DNA of 64,000 nucleotides from Bradyrhizobium sp. AZCC 2176 (GCF_036924645.1 NZ_JAZHRX010000001.1:5111501-5175500), one strand, 5' to 3'. Shown: positions 46,396 through 55,796, counted from the first letter of the stretch. The notes: generated by a model not told the origin, from the letters alone. Numbers and translations are program-made.

Positions 46396-47319
46396 TCAAA
46401 TCTCGTCGTCGGAGCCGAAGGAGTCGGTCTCGCTATTCGGGATATCTTCGGCGGGGCCTGCGTACAGGCCGCGCTGGATTGCCAAGATCGCAGCCTGTGT
46501 GCGATTTTTCGCCCCAATCTTGCGAAGGATTGATTTCACATGAATTTTTACAGTCGATTCCGCGATATGGCAATTGCGGGCGATGACCTTGTTGGAGTCG
46601 CCCCGGCAGAGACAGCGCAGAATGGCCTGTTGGCGGCTTGTCAGCATTGGCTCGGAAATATTGAGAGTCGAGCAAACAATCGGGAGGTCGCCAATGTCTC
46701 CATTGAACTCGAGGTAAGGCACCTGATCATACAAGAGTGAGCCTTGCGGTTGATGAGCAATGCTCGAATGTCCGTTTCTCTCGCGTCTCGGGATCGATAT
46801 GCCGCCCTGATGCGGGGCAACCGCAGGCGGTCGCTCTGTCGGCATGTCGTGGGAAAAGTCTGGCCCAGGAGAGGCGGCCATGTTTGCCGATCTTTCGGCC
46901 TGGATGGCCACAGCCGGGAAATAGGTGCCACCATGCAGAACGAAAGATAGTGCCTGCAGGGCAAGGCCCGGATCCATGGAATTGGCGAGGTAGCCGCGGG
47001 CTCCCGAGTTCATCGCGGCGAGTATGCTTGCTGTGCTTGTATCATCCGCGAAAATCGCCAGCGCGGCTTCCGGACGCAGCGCATGCAACACCTGCATCTC
47101 GGCCAGTATAGCGCTCGTTGAGGGACTGGAACAGCCGACACTGAAAAGCAGCAGGTCGCAATCGTGCGCTACGATCCTGGCGTGCGCGTCTTCGGGCAGA
47201 AGGGAAACAAGTACAACATTTTCGCTTCTGGCCCAGAGTTTCAGGAAACTCTCGACCGTCGCCCGTCGAAACGCCATTGCATCCACAATGACAACTGTTC
47301 TTTGAGACGGAGCTAACAT
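46396..47319 (-). CDS. LuxR/NarL-family regulator with degenerate receiver
   Basis: Regulator of 307 residues. The N-terminal receiver-like domain (about 7-130) has one conserved acidic residue (VIVDAM), but the phospho-acceptor position reads CDLLLFSVGC with no aspartate, and the usual lysine after ARGYL is replaced (ARGYLANSM). A long linker leads to a LuxR helix-turn-helix (LTSRQQAILRCLCRGDSNKVIARNCHIAESTVKIHVKSILRKI, given in overview). It therefore should not be controlled by normal phosphorylation. No partner kinase is adjacent. It converges on glmS at the end of the exopolysaccharide island. Confidence 0.87.
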   Translation of the reverse strand: MLAPSQRTVVIVDAMAFRRATVESFLKLWARSENVVLVSLLPEDAHARIVAHDCDLLLFSVGCSSPSTSAILAEMQVLHALRPEAALAIFADDTSTASILAAMNSGARGYLANSMDPGLALQALSFVLHGGTYFPAVAIQAERSANMAASPGPDFSHDMPTERPPAVAPHQGGISIPRRERNGHSSIAHQPQGSLLYDQVPYLEFNGDIGDLPIVCSTLNISEPMLTSRQQAILRCLCRGDSNKVIARNCHIAESTVKIHVKSILRKIGAKNRTQAAILAIQRGLYAGPAEDIPNSETDSFGSDDEI

Positions 47320-48095
47320 AACGCATCACTGACTTACTATTTGAGAAATATTCCTAGGCCCCAAAAATAGTACGACGATGAGAAAAGATTAGCTTATAGG
47401 CGCAGGATAGTTCCCCGGCCCTTTTCGCCTCATTCTAGAACGATAACTGCTTCGTTATCAACACATTCTACCATAGAGCGGCGCGATGAAATGTCAGCAA
47501 TCCGATTGACATTTCTGATACCGGGGACGACCCGCGTCTCTTCGTTTGCGGGTTCTATGATCGCTAAGGATGTTGTCATCTGGAGAAAAATCAGTGGTTG
47601 AATTGGGTCTCCGCTCATTCCGCTCAGGGCGGTTGTTGCGGCATTTGAAAGCTCTGAGGCGCACAAATATCAGATGTCAGCGTTGTTGCCGCGCTATGAC
47701 TTCGTTGTCATCAATCCATTGACCACCGAGTCGATGTAAATGATGAAAGGATAGCTTCAGCCGCAAAGCTCCAGTTTTCAGAGGCAAGTAAGTAAACGTC
47801 ACCGCGCGTGTGCATTCGGAGTTTCGTGTGCGCCATGTGTGCACTGAGAATGCAGATCTTGGCGTTTTGGGCTTCCAACCGGTTGATATGCTTTCTGGAA
47901 AAACAAAATATATCAAAGCTCGTTCGCGCCAGCATGTTGGCCTGGCGAAAGGAAAGCTCGTGGTCGTGAAGCCGTCGTATCAATATCCGACGACCTTGTC
48001 GCCACTCGCGGCATCTTCGGGTATTCAGTGCGGGCCAGTCGGTGATTACAAATTATGCAGATCGAACTAAAAGACAGCAGATAGCACCGTGGTGC
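47320..48095. other. Intergenic region of about 775 bases with lower GC
   Basis: Base composition is visibly more AT-rich than the flanks. Small frames occur on the minus strand (47430-47666; 47677-47916), but none has a family match or strong ribosome binding site; their C termini (CVDNEAVIVLE and IDDNEVIARQQR) resemble each other. Similar short inverted repeats occur at 47442-47459 (GATAAC/GTTATC) and 47696-47711 (ATGAC/GTCAT), both with TTCGTT at or near the centre. Could be decayed duplicated sequence. Confidence 0.35.
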
Positions 48096-48653
48096 TCAAT
48101 TGAATCGGGCAGTAGCGCTGTCGCGATTGGAGTGGGCCGCGACGATGCGCTGCATCATGTCGACGAATGCGGCTTGCTCCCTTTCGCTCAAACTATCGAT
48201 CGTAGCGTGGTGCGCGGCTCGCGCCGAGGCCTCGATTTTTGCCAGAAGCGCTGCTCCGGCCGCGGTCAATTTACAGAGCCGCGCGCGGCGGTCCTCATCA
48301 TCTACTGCTCTCTCGACGAAATTGCGGACGGCCAGCCGCTTGAGCGCTCCGGTCGTCGTCGTCCTGTCCAGCGCAATATCAGCCGCTAACGTGGTCTGAT
48401 CGGCGGTTTTTCGCACCGCTAGCGCCGAAAGCAGGCTGTACTGCAGCGGCGTCACCTCGAATTCTCCGCACGCTTCCTGAAACAGCGCGACGTGAATCTG
48501 ATGCAGCCGCCGGATCAGAAAGCCCGGTCGTTCTGACAGTGGCCATGGGCGGTGCTTGATCTCACCGCGACGATTTTTTGCCTTCCGCAACGCACTCTCC
48601 CAGCCTCGGAACATCAGCGCGAATAGCTCGATTCGATCGGCTTCGCCACGCAT
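48096..48653 (-). CDS. MarR-family transcriptional regulator
   Basis: Regulator of 185 residues with a winged helix: FEVTPLQYSLLSALAVR, TTLAADIALDRTTTTGALKRLAVRNFVERAVDDEDRRARLCKLT (in parts) give the recognition helix and wing with the DxRxR-type basic tip. MarR proteins usually repress a divergent operon and release on binding an aromatic ligand. The gene is divergent from the amidohydrolase-molybdenum hydroxylase-transporter operon, with a perfect palindrome in between. Confidence 0.9.
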   Translation of the reverse strand: MRGEADRIELFALMFRGWESALRKAKNRRGEIKHRPWPLSERPGFLIRRLHQIHVALFQEACGEFEVTPLQYSLLSALAVRKTADQTTLAADIALDRTTTTGALKRLAVRNFVERAVDDEDRRARLCKLTAAGAALLAKIEASARAAHHATIDSLSEREQAAFVDMMQRIVAAHSNRDSATARFN

Positions 48654-48682
48654 GGATCATGGCATGAAGTTTGCTTTTGTAA

Positions 48683-48704
48683 AATACGAAGTATGCTTCG
48701 TATT
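48683..48704. promoter_or_regulatory. Perfect palindrome, probable MarR operator
   Basis: AATACGAAG-TATG-CTTCGTATT is a perfect inverted repeat with nine-base arms, midway between the divergent marR and amidohydrolase starts (30 bases from the marR start, 52 from the amidohydrolase start). Size and symmetry match MarR-family operators, and the position allows control of both directions. Confidence 0.7.
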
Positions 48705-48755
48705 CTGGCGACAGCGGCGACCAACTTCGCCGGCGAGGACAGAGGAGATCTTTCC

Positions 48756-50033
48756 ATGGCTATCAGCGCCACCTTCGACCGGCTTCTGCGCGGCGGCCGC
48801 GTGATCTGCCCGGCCTCTAGCATCGATGGCATCAGGGACGTCGCCATTCGCCACGGCAAGATCGCGGCCGTGCAGAGCGACATCTTGCCGACCAGCGCCA
48901 GAGAGGTGATCGACGTAACCGGCAAACTGGTATTGCCGGGCCTCATAGATACCCATGCGCATGTCTATCAATATGTCACCGGTCGGTTCGGCATGAATGC
49001 CGACATGGTGGGCGTGCAGTCCGGCGTGACGACGTTGGTCGATCAGGGCGGTCCGTCCTGCATGACGCTGGCCGGTTTCCGGCACTTCGTCGCCGAGCCT
49101 GCGAAGTCGCGCGTTTATGCCTTCCTGTCGGCTTACCTGGTCGGTGGATTGGAGGGCCATTACTATCCGCAACTCTATAGCCCTGAAGGTGTCGATATCG
49201 ACGCCACGGTGAAGGCGGCGACAGCCAATCTCGACATTGTTCGCGGCATCAAGGCCCATGCGGAAATCGGCGGTTTCGCGCGTTGGGGCATTCGCGTCAT
49301 CGAAATGGCAGCCGAGATCGGACGCCGCGCAGATCTGCCGGTCTATGTGCACTTCGGCCAGCTCTGGGGCCTGCCCGAAAGCGGCACCAACGGCGAAGAC
49401 GTCGATACGATTCTGGCGCGCGTGATCCCTTTGCTGCGAGAGGGCGACGTGCTGGCGCATCCGTTCACACGCCACCCCGGCGGTTTCGTCAACCGCGAGG
49501 GTGAAGTGCATCCCGTGATTCAGGCGGCGCTCGATCACGGCTTGGGGGTCGATGTCGGTCACGGCAGCCATTTCTCCTATCGCCTCGCCAGGAAGGCGCT
49601 CGCCGCCGGCATCATTCCCACCACGCTCGGCGCGGACATTCACGGCTACAACACCCACGTGCCAGCGCCTGCCGGCACGCCCGACCAGCATGAGGACGAC
49701 GAAAATCATCCCTTCGCCGGTCAGGCCAAGTTCAGCCTGGTCCAGGCGATGAGCTCGATGTTGGCGCTCGGCCTCACGCTCGAACAGGTCGTACCGATGG
49801 TCACCTCCAATCCAGCCAGAATGCTCGGCCGTGCCGACGAAATCGGCGCCCTTGGGATTGGCAGGGAGGCCGACGTCTCGGTGCTTACGCAGCAGAGCGG
49901 ACGATTTGTCCTTCGGGACAATGAGAACAATGAGGTCGTCGCCGAGCGTCTGCTGCAGCCTGAGTTCTGCCTGCGTGCCGGCACGCGATACGACGCAGTG
50001 GCGCCAATTCTGCCGCAGGCAGTTGCGGCCTGA
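48756..50033 (+). CDS. Amidohydrolase/deacetylase-family metallohydrolase
   Basis: Dihydroorotase/adenine deaminase-superfamily enzyme of 425 residues. The metal motif is LIDT-H67-A-H69-V; later ligands fall in VHFG, HPFT and DVGHGSHF, and the C terminus has the usual composite-domain wording (IGREADVSVL). The family hydrolyses cyclic amides or acyl-amino groups. ATG at 48756 with GAGGAG upstream is used; the frame start at 48693 falls inside the operator palindrome. First gene of a MarR-regulated operon with a molybdenum hydroxylase, suggesting ring opening of an N-heterocycle. Substrate unknown. Confidence 0.85.
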   Translation: MAISATFDRLLRGGRVICPASSIDGIRDVAIRHGKIAAVQSDILPTSAREVIDVTGKLVLPGLIDTHAHVYQYVTGRFGMNADMVGVQSGVTTLVDQGGPSCMTLAGFRHFVAEPAKSRVYAFLSAYLVGGLEGHYYPQLYSPEGVDIDATVKAATANLDIVRGIKAHAEIGGFARWGIRVIEMAAEIGRRADLPVYVHFGQLWGLPESGTNGEDVDTILARVIPLLREGDVLAHPFTRHPGGFVNREGEVHPVIQAALDHGLGVDVGHGSHFSYRLARKALAAGIIPTTLGADIHGYNTHVPAPAGTPDQHEDDENHPFAGQAKFSLVQAMSSMLALGLTLEQVVPMVTSNPARMLGRADEIGALGIGREADVSVLTQQSGRFVLRDNENNEVVAERLLQPEFCLRAGTRYDAVAPILPQAVAA

Positions 50034-50069
50034 GGAGGTCACGTCAGGTCGATCGGGGAGAACGTCACC

Positions 50070-52454
50070 GTGCGCAATGAGCGCGAGTTTCCTTCCGCAG
50101 GCGGAGCGGGCGCCGGACAAGGCGTCGGCGCCCGGCTGCCACGAAAGGAAGACGATCGATTGATGCGTGGCCGTGGCCAGTTCGTTGCCGACATTCGCCT
50201 TGCCGGACTGCAGGACGTTGCTTTTGTGCGCAGCCCTTTGGCGCATGCGCTGATCCGCGGCATCCACGCGCCGGAGCGTTGTCGCGGCAGCATTTTCACC
50301 GCGGCGGACCTCACCGGCGTCAATCCGATCCGCGCAGTTTCGGGGTTGCCGGGATTCAAGATTTCCGAGCAGCCAGTGCTTGCCACCGGCAAGGTGCGCC
50401 AGGTCGGAGAGCTCGTCGCGATGTGCGCGGCGCCGACGCGTGCTGAAGCAGAGGACATCGCGGCGGCGGTGACGCTTGATCTCGAAGAGCTTCCAGCCGT
50501 ACATGACATGCGGGAGGCGCGCGAGCCGGGCTCGGCACTGGTGCATGAGCATTGGGGCGACAACGTCTTTCTCGAAACCAATTTCGAGGTCGACATCTCC
50601 AGGGCGTTCGATGCGCCGATCAAGGTGTCACGCGAGATATCGACCGCGCGGCAGTGCATGTCGCCGCTCGAGGGGCGCGGCGTGGTCGCGACCTTCGATC
50701 ACCGCCTCGACCAGCTCACGCTCTATTCCTCGGCCCAGATGCCGCACATCACGCGCAGCGGGCTTGCCGAGTGCCTCGGCATGGAGCAGGGCCGAATCCG
50801 TGTTGTTTCGCCTGACGTCGGCGGCGGCTTCGGGCACAAGGGAATCCTGCTGCCGGAAGAAGTCTGCCTTTCCTGGCTGACGATGCGTCGCGGCCATCCG
50901 GTGCGCTGGACCGAGGACCGTCGCGAGCATCTCACCGCGAGCTCCAACTGCCGCGAGCATCACTACAAGATCACCGTCTATGCCGATCGCGACGGCCGGC
51001 TGCGGGGCATCGACTGCGAAGCGACCGTCGATTCCGGCGCCTACTCGTCTTATCCGTTCTCGGCGTGCCTTGAGGCGGCGCAGGTCGCCAGCATCCTGCC
51101 GGGGCCTTACTTGATGCCGGCCTATCGCTGCCGGACGTTTTCGGTCGCGACCAACAAGTGTCCGATCTTGCCTTATCGCGGCGTGGCGCGCACCGGCGTG
51201 TGCTTCGCGCTGGAATTGATGCTCGATCTGGTCGCGGCGGAAGCCGGGCTGGAGCTGGGCGAAGTGCGTCTGCGCAATCTGGTGCAGCCCGAGCAGATGC
51301 CGTTCGACAACATCACCAACAAACATTTCGACAGCGGTAACTATCCCGAGGCGATGCGACGGGCGCTTGCGTCCATCGACGTCGAGGGCGTGCGGGCGCG
51401 TCAGCGCAAGGGCGAGGTAGATGGACGCCGGATCGGCGTCGGCGTCTCCATCTATTGCGAGCAGGCGGCGCACGGGACGTCAGTCTATTCCGGCTGGGGC
51501 ATCCCGATGGTGCCCGGCCACGAACAGGCGTCTGCGCGCTTGACGCCGGACGGTGGCCTCGAACTGCGGGTGGGGGTGCATTCCCACGGTCAGGGGATGG
51601 AGACAACCCTCGCGCAGGTCGCGCATGAGATGCTGGGCGTCGACGTCGTCAAGGTGCATATCATCCTCGGCGATACGGCGATGACGCCGTACTCCACCGG
51701 CACTTGGGGCTCGCGCTCGATGGTGATGGCGGGCGGTGCGGTCGCAACCGCCTGCCGCGAACTGGGCGAGCGCGCCAGACGCATCGGTGCGAAGCTGTTG
51801 CAGCACGATCCGGCTGCGGTGGTGCTGCAGAACGGCGAAGTGCGCGGCGTCAACGGCAGCATCACCTTGAAGGAGATCGCCCATACCTGGTATCGCCGGC
51901 CGCAGGATCTGCCTGCTGACGTCGATCCCGGAGGACTGGAGGTCACGGCAGGCTACAAGCCGCAGCGCGATACCGGGACCTTCAGCTATGCCGCACATGC
52001 CGCGGTCGTCGCCGTCGATCCGGATCTGGGAGAGGTCGAAATCCTTGACTACGTCATCGTTGAGGACGGCGGCGTTCTCGTCAATCCGATGGTGGTGGAC
52101 GGCCAGATCTATGGCGGTCTGGCGCAGGGCATCGGCACTGCGCTGTACGAGGAGATGCCGTTCGACGCGGCAGGTCAGCCGCTGGCGACGACGCTCGCGG
52201 ACTATCTGCTGCCTGGTCCCACCGAAGTGCCGGCGCCGCGTCTCGATCACATGGAGACCCCGTCGCCCTATACGCAGTTCGGCGTGAAGGGCATCGGCGA
52301 GGGTGGCGCGATAGCACCGCCGGCAGCGATCGCCAATGCCGTCAACGACGCACTGCGGCCGCTTGGCGTGGAACTGATGCAGTCGCCGATTACGCCGTAT
52401 CGCGTCGTCGAGGCGGTTCTGGCTGCGCGCGACGCAGAAAGGCCGGCGGCATGA
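50070..52454 (+). CDS. Molybdenum hydroxylase large subunit (xanthine dehydrogenase/CoxL family)
   Basis: Molybdopterin-binding subunit of 794 residues. Family motifs include GVGARLPRKEDDRLMRGRGQF, VVSPDVGGGFGHKG, PYRGVARTG and GVKGIGEGGAIAPP near the C terminus. The active-site loop reads PYRGVAR, not the AYxCSFR of true carbon monoxide dehydrogenase, so this should be a hydroxylase of an aromatic or N-heterocyclic substrate. GTG at 50070 has GGGGAG upstream. It overlaps the FAD subunit gene by four bases. Confidence 0.92.
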   Translation: MRNEREFPSAGGAGAGQGVGARLPRKEDDRLMRGRGQFVADIRLAGLQDVAFVRSPLAHALIRGIHAPERCRGSIFTAADLTGVNPIRAVSGLPGFKISEQPVLATGKVRQVGELVAMCAAPTRAEAEDIAAAVTLDLEELPAVHDMREAREPGSALVHEHWGDNVFLETNFEVDISRAFDAPIKVSREISTARQCMSPLEGRGVVATFDHRLDQLTLYSSAQMPHITRSGLAECLGMEQGRIRVVSPDVGGGFGHKGILLPEEVCLSWLTMRRGHPVRWTEDRREHLTASSNCREHHYKITVYADRDGRLRGIDCEATVDSGAYSSYPFSACLEAAQVASILPGPYLMPAYRCRTFSVATNKCPILPYRGVARTGVCFALELMLDLVAAEAGLELGEVRLRNLVQPEQMPFDNITNKHFDSGNYPEAMRRALASIDVEGVRARQRKGEVDGRRIGVGVSIYCEQAAHGTSVYSGWGIPMVPGHEQASARLTPDGGLELRVGVHSHGQGMETTLAQVAHEMLGVDVVKVHIILGDTAMTPYSTGTWGSRSMVMAGGAVATACRELGERARRIGAKLLQHDPAAVVLQNGEVRGVNGSITLKEIAHTWYRRPQDLPADVDPGGLEVTAGYKPQRDTGTFSYAAHAAVVAVDPDLGEVEILDYVIVEDGGVLVNPMVVDGQIYGGLAQGIGTALYEEMPFDAAGQPLATTLADYLLPGPTEVPAPRLDHMETPSPYTQFGVKGIGEGGAIAPPAAIANAVNDALRPLGVELMQSPITPYRVVEAVLAARDAERPAA

Positions 52455-53287
52455 AACCGGCGCCTTTCGGCTACGAACGTCCACGCGACTTGCAGGCGGT
52501 ATTTGCCATGCTCGGGGAGGCCAAAACTTCCGCCAAGATCATTGCCGGCGGCCAGTCGCTTGGTCCCATGCTCAATCTGCGGCTGGTAGAACCACAGTTG
52601 ATCATCGACATCACTGGTCTTGCCGAGCTCAAGCAGGTCGAGCGTCGCGGCGACGAACTCGTACTCGGGGCCTGTGTCACCCACGCCGACATCGAGGACG
52701 GACGCATTCCGGACATTACGCGCGGCGCCATGCAGGGCGTCGCCGGCAACATCGCCTATCGCGCCGTTCGCAATCGCGGCACGGTAGGCGGGTCGCTCAG
52801 CCACGCCGATCCCGCGGCAGACTGGGTATCCGCGCTCTCGGCGCTGGGTGCGAAATTGACGCTTCGAAGCTGCGCCGGTGCGCGGATGATCGCGATGAAG
52901 GATTTTATCGTCGGCGCGCTCGAATGCGCGTTGCGCGCCGGCGAGATCGTAGAGACGATCCATGTCCCGACGCTGCCGTCGTCAGCGCATTGGGGTTACT
53001 TCAAGAGTTGCCGAAAGACAGGCGAGTTCGCGCATGCGATCGGCGCGGTCCTGATTGACCCGAGCGCCGCAACTGCCCGCGTCGTCATCGGCGCGATCGA
53101 TGCCGCGCCGATCGTTATCACCAATACCGCAGAACTGTTCGGCGGACGCATTGCCGGCGACTACAAGGATCGCTTCGATCCGCGCGTGGCGGATACCATT
53201 CTCGCCAAGGCCGGCATATCCAGCGCCGCCCGTCGTCATATTCATGTAGGTGTGCTGAAGCGTGCGGTCTGCGAGGCTGCTGCATGA
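52451..53287 (+). CDS. Molybdenum hydroxylase FAD-binding subunit (CoxM-like)
   Basis: Medium subunit of 278 residues passing electrons from the iron-sulfur subunit to an acceptor. FAD motifs are AGGQSLGPMLNLR and RNRGTVGGSLSHADPAADW; the C-terminal CO_deh_flav_C-like domain follows. The ATGA overlaps with both neighbours fix the order large-medium-small as one unit. Confidence 0.92.
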   Translation: MKPAPFGYERPRDLQAVFAMLGEAKTSAKIIAGGQSLGPMLNLRLVEPQLIIDITGLAELKQVERRGDELVLGACVTHADIEDGRIPDITRGAMQGVAGNIAYRAVRNRGTVGGSLSHADPAADWVSALSALGAKLTLRSCAGARMIAMKDFIVGALECALRAGEIVETIHVPTLPSSAHWGYFKSCRKTGEFAHAIGAVLIDPSAATARVVIGAIDAAPIVITNTAELFGGRIAGDYKDRFDPRVADTILAKAGISSAARRHIHVGVLKRAVCEAAA

Positions 53288-54489
53288 GCATGATTGAACT
53301 CATCGTCAACCAACGCGCGGTGCGGGTATCAGCGGAGCCGCGCACCAACCTCGCGGATTTTGTCCGCGAAAAACTCGATTTGACCGGCACGCATCTCGGC
53401 TGCGAACACGGCGTCTGTGGAGCGTGTACGGTGCTGCTCGACGGCGTGCCGGCGCGCTCGTGCATCACCTATGCGATGGCCTGCGAAGGAGCAGAAGTCA
53501 CCACGATCGAAGGGCTCGATGAAGACAACGTTACGACGGAGCTTCGTGCGGCCTTCACCCGTGAGCATGCACTGCAATGCGGTTACTGCACACCGGGAAT
53601 GCTGGTCTCCGCGCGTGATCTCGTGCTGCGCCTGCCGCAAGCCGATGAGCGGCTCATCCGCGTCGGCCTGAGCGGCAATTTGTGCCGGTGCACCGGCTAT
53701 GTCGGCATCGTTCGGGCGGTCCAATCTGTGATCGAAGCGCGGCGCGCCCGCAATATCGCGCCCGAGCCGGGCGGAGGACGGAAGATCCTGGGCCCCGTCG
53801 GCTCGGGTCGAAGCGTGCATGATGGGGCGGGCCAAGCCGAGCGCATACCGCCGGTGGGAAGCGAACAAACGTCGCCCGAAGCTGCCAGTTCGGTCGCGTC
53901 GATTCCGGACTTCATCCCGGCCACCGTTCTGGAGCAGCAGTTCACCGTCGCGCACCCGCCCGAACAGGTCTTTGCGATGTTTGGCGACATCGCAGCCGTT
54001 GCGGCCTGCCTTCCCGGCGCGTCGTTGACGGCGCCACCGAAGCCTGAGCGCGTCGAAGGTGCCATCCGCGTCAGGATTGGTCCTATTGCCGCGACATTCT
54101 TGGGTGCTGCGCGCGTCGACCGCAGCCCGCTCGATATGTCCGGCCGCATCGTCGGCATCGGTAACGACCGGCGCAGCCGATCGTCGACCCAGGGCGAAAT
54201 CCGCTATCGGCTGATGCCGATCGAGCAGGGGACGCGCGTCGATCTTTCCATCGGGTACACGCTCACCGGAATGCTGGCGCAGGTCGGCAGACCCGGGCTG
54301 GTGCGCGATCTCGTGGCACGATTGATCGCGGAATTTGCCGACAATCTCAACCGCTGTCTGTCGGGTACATCACCGGCCGGTGCCGCTCCGGCCGAGCTGA
54401 GCGGAATGGCGCTGGTTTTCGGCCTTTTGCGGGCGCGGGTCGTGCGTTGGTTTGGTCGTTTCTCGTCCAACAAAGACGGAGCGGCGTGA
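53284..54489 (+). CDS. 2Fe-2S small subunit fused to a CoxG-like domain
   Basis: Protein of 401 residues in two parts. Residues 1-160 are a complete CoxS-type subunit with plant-type 2Fe-2S ligands C40, C45, C48 and C60 (GCEHGVCGACTV) and the second cluster C99, C102, C134 and C136 (CGYCTPGML, NLCRCTGY). After a low-complexity linker, residues about 205-345 form an SRPBCC/CoxG domain (QFTVAHPPEQVFAMFGDIAAVAACLPGA). CoxG helps recruit or mature the enzyme at the membrane; a hydrophobic-basic tail near the C terminus could aid membrane contact. Confidence 0.9.
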   Translation: MSMIELIVNQRAVRVSAEPRTNLADFVREKLDLTGTHLGCEHGVCGACTVLLDGVPARSCITYAMACEGAEVTTIEGLDEDNVTTELRAAFTREHALQCGYCTPGMLVSARDLVLRLPQADERLIRVGLSGNLCRCTGYVGIVRAVQSVIEARRARNIAPEPGGGRKILGPVGSGRSVHDGAGQAERIPPVGSEQTSPEAASSVASIPDFIPATVLEQQFTVAHPPEQVFAMFGDIAAVAACLPGASLTAPPKPERVEGAIRVRIGPIAATFLGAARVDRSPLDMSGRIVGIGNDRRSRSSTQGEIRYRLMPIEQGTRVDLSIGYTLTGMLAQVGRPGLVRDLVARLIAEFADNLNRCLSGTSPAGAAPAELSGMALVFGLLRARVVRWFGRFSSNKDGAA

Positions 54490-54569
54490 TGGATCGACGT
54501 TTCCGTGTGGTGCGGAAGCTACGGGGTTCGAACTGTAGACAGATTAACAGCGCGAGATTGGAGAAGGAT

Positions 54570-55667
54570 ATGACACGGACTTTCAGAATTGCTCGGGCGA
54601 TTGCGCTGGCGGTCGCCTTCTTGAGTGGTGCCGCTGAGGCTCAGACCATCAAGATCGGCGTCAACGAGCCCCTCACAGGCGCGTTCGCTGCTTCCGGCAC
54701 CTACGTCGTCAACGGCGCCAAGATCGCGGCCGATGAGATCAATGCGAAAGGCGGCATTCTTGGCAAGAAGCTCGAACTCGTCATCGAAGACAACAAGAGC
54801 AATCCGACAGAAGCGGCCGCGGTCGCTGAAAAACTGATCACGAGTGACAAGGTGCCAGTCCTGATGGGGGCATGGGGCTCGAGCCTGACGCTTGCCGTGA
54901 TGCCCAAGCTGATGGAATACGAAACGCCGATGGTGGTCGAGACCTCTTCGTCGGGCAAGATCACCACAACCGGCAATCCCTACATCTTCCGCATCTCGCC
55001 GCCGTCGGCGATTGAGGCCGCGGCCTTCAAGGGGATCGTCGACAAGCTCGGGTTGAAGAAGGTCGATTTCCTCGTCATCAACAATGACTGGGGACGCGGC
55101 ACCGCTGAGGACTTCAGCAAGATGATGAAGGAAAAGGGGATCACGATCGGGGCCGTCGAGACCATGGATCAGGGCGCTCAGGACATGAGCGCACAGCTCT
55201 CGAAGCTCAAGGGCACCGATTCCGAGACTATCATCGTGACCACTGCGGTGAACCAGCTCACGCTCATCTTCAAACAGGCTGCCGCACTGGGCCTCAAGAA
55301 GCGCATCATCACCACCGGCGGATCGCAGAATCCGGATCAAATCATCGCGCAGGCAGGGGCTGCGGCCAACGGCACTATGCACCTGACGACCTTCCTGCCC
55401 TGGTTTCCCGACAAGACGCCGAACCCGGAGGCGACCAACTACTTCATCGCTGAATGGAAGAAGCGCGGCTTCGACTTCGCTGGCTGCACTGAGAGCTTCC
55501 GCGGCTATGACGGCATCCGTACCGCGGCAGCCGCGATCGAGAAGGCGGGCAAGGCGGAGCCTGCCGCGATCAAGGCGGCTCTGTGGGATATCAAGATCAA
55601 GGGCCTGAACGGCGACATCGTGTTCCGGAAATCCGGTCCCGAAGGCAAGGAGAGCGGCCAGAGCTAA
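54570..55667 (+). CDS. Branched-chain amino acid-type ABC binding protein, truncated by a stop
   Basis: Periplasmic binding protein (Leu/Ile/Val family), 365 codons to the first stop. Signal peptide (ARAIALAVAFLSGAAEA) and TIKIGVNEPLTGAFAASG are typical. The frame stops with TAA at 55665-55667, but 18 further codons in the same frame (PNVYLIEITDGKIGMKTL) lead to a TGA at 55722-55724 and look like the normal family C terminus. A CAA-to-TAA change would explain this. The protein is otherwise complete and may still function. ATG at 54570 with GGAGAAGG upstream. First gene of the livHMGF-type set, so substrate is likely the compound degraded by this operon. Confidence 0.85.
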   Translation: MTRTFRIARAIALAVAFLSGAAEAQTIKIGVNEPLTGAFAASGTYVVNGAKIAADEINAKGGILGKKLELVIEDNKSNPTEAAAVAEKLITSDKVPVLMGAWGSSLTLAVMPKLMEYETPMVVETSSSGKITTTGNPYIFRISPPSAIEAAAFKGIVDKLGLKKVDFLVINNDWGRGTAEDFSKMMKEKGITIGAVETMDQGAQDMSAQLSKLKGTDSETIIVTTAVNQLTLIFKQAAALGLKKRIITTGGSQNPDQIIAQAGAAANGTMHLTTFLPWFPDKTPNPEATNYFIAEWKKRGFDFAGCTESFRGYDGIRTAAAAIEKAGKAEPAAIKAALWDIKIKGLNGDIVFRKSGPEGKESGQS

Positions 55668-55796
55668 CCCAACGTCTATCTGATCGAAATCACCGACGGC
55701 AAGATCGGCATGAAGACACTCTGACGTCACGAGACTGACCGTCGAGGGCCGCGACAGACCGCCGTCCTCGACGGCATCGGATATCCGGGAGCCACC

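Noticed and set aside
48657..50552. 631-codon open frame on the minus strand over the amidohydrolase and hydroxylase genes
   Set aside because: Antisense to two recognised enzymes and would span their intergenic region; composition is typical of a shadow frame.
50070..54489. Aerobic carbon monoxide dehydrogenase
   Set aside because: The large subunit loop reads PYRGVAR, not the AYxCSFR of CO-oxidising enzymes; called a general molybdenum hydroxylase instead.
54521..54545. GGGTTCGAACTG resembling a tRNA T-arm
   Set aside because: No acceptor, D or anticodon stems can be folded around it; it lies in the leader of the binding-protein gene.
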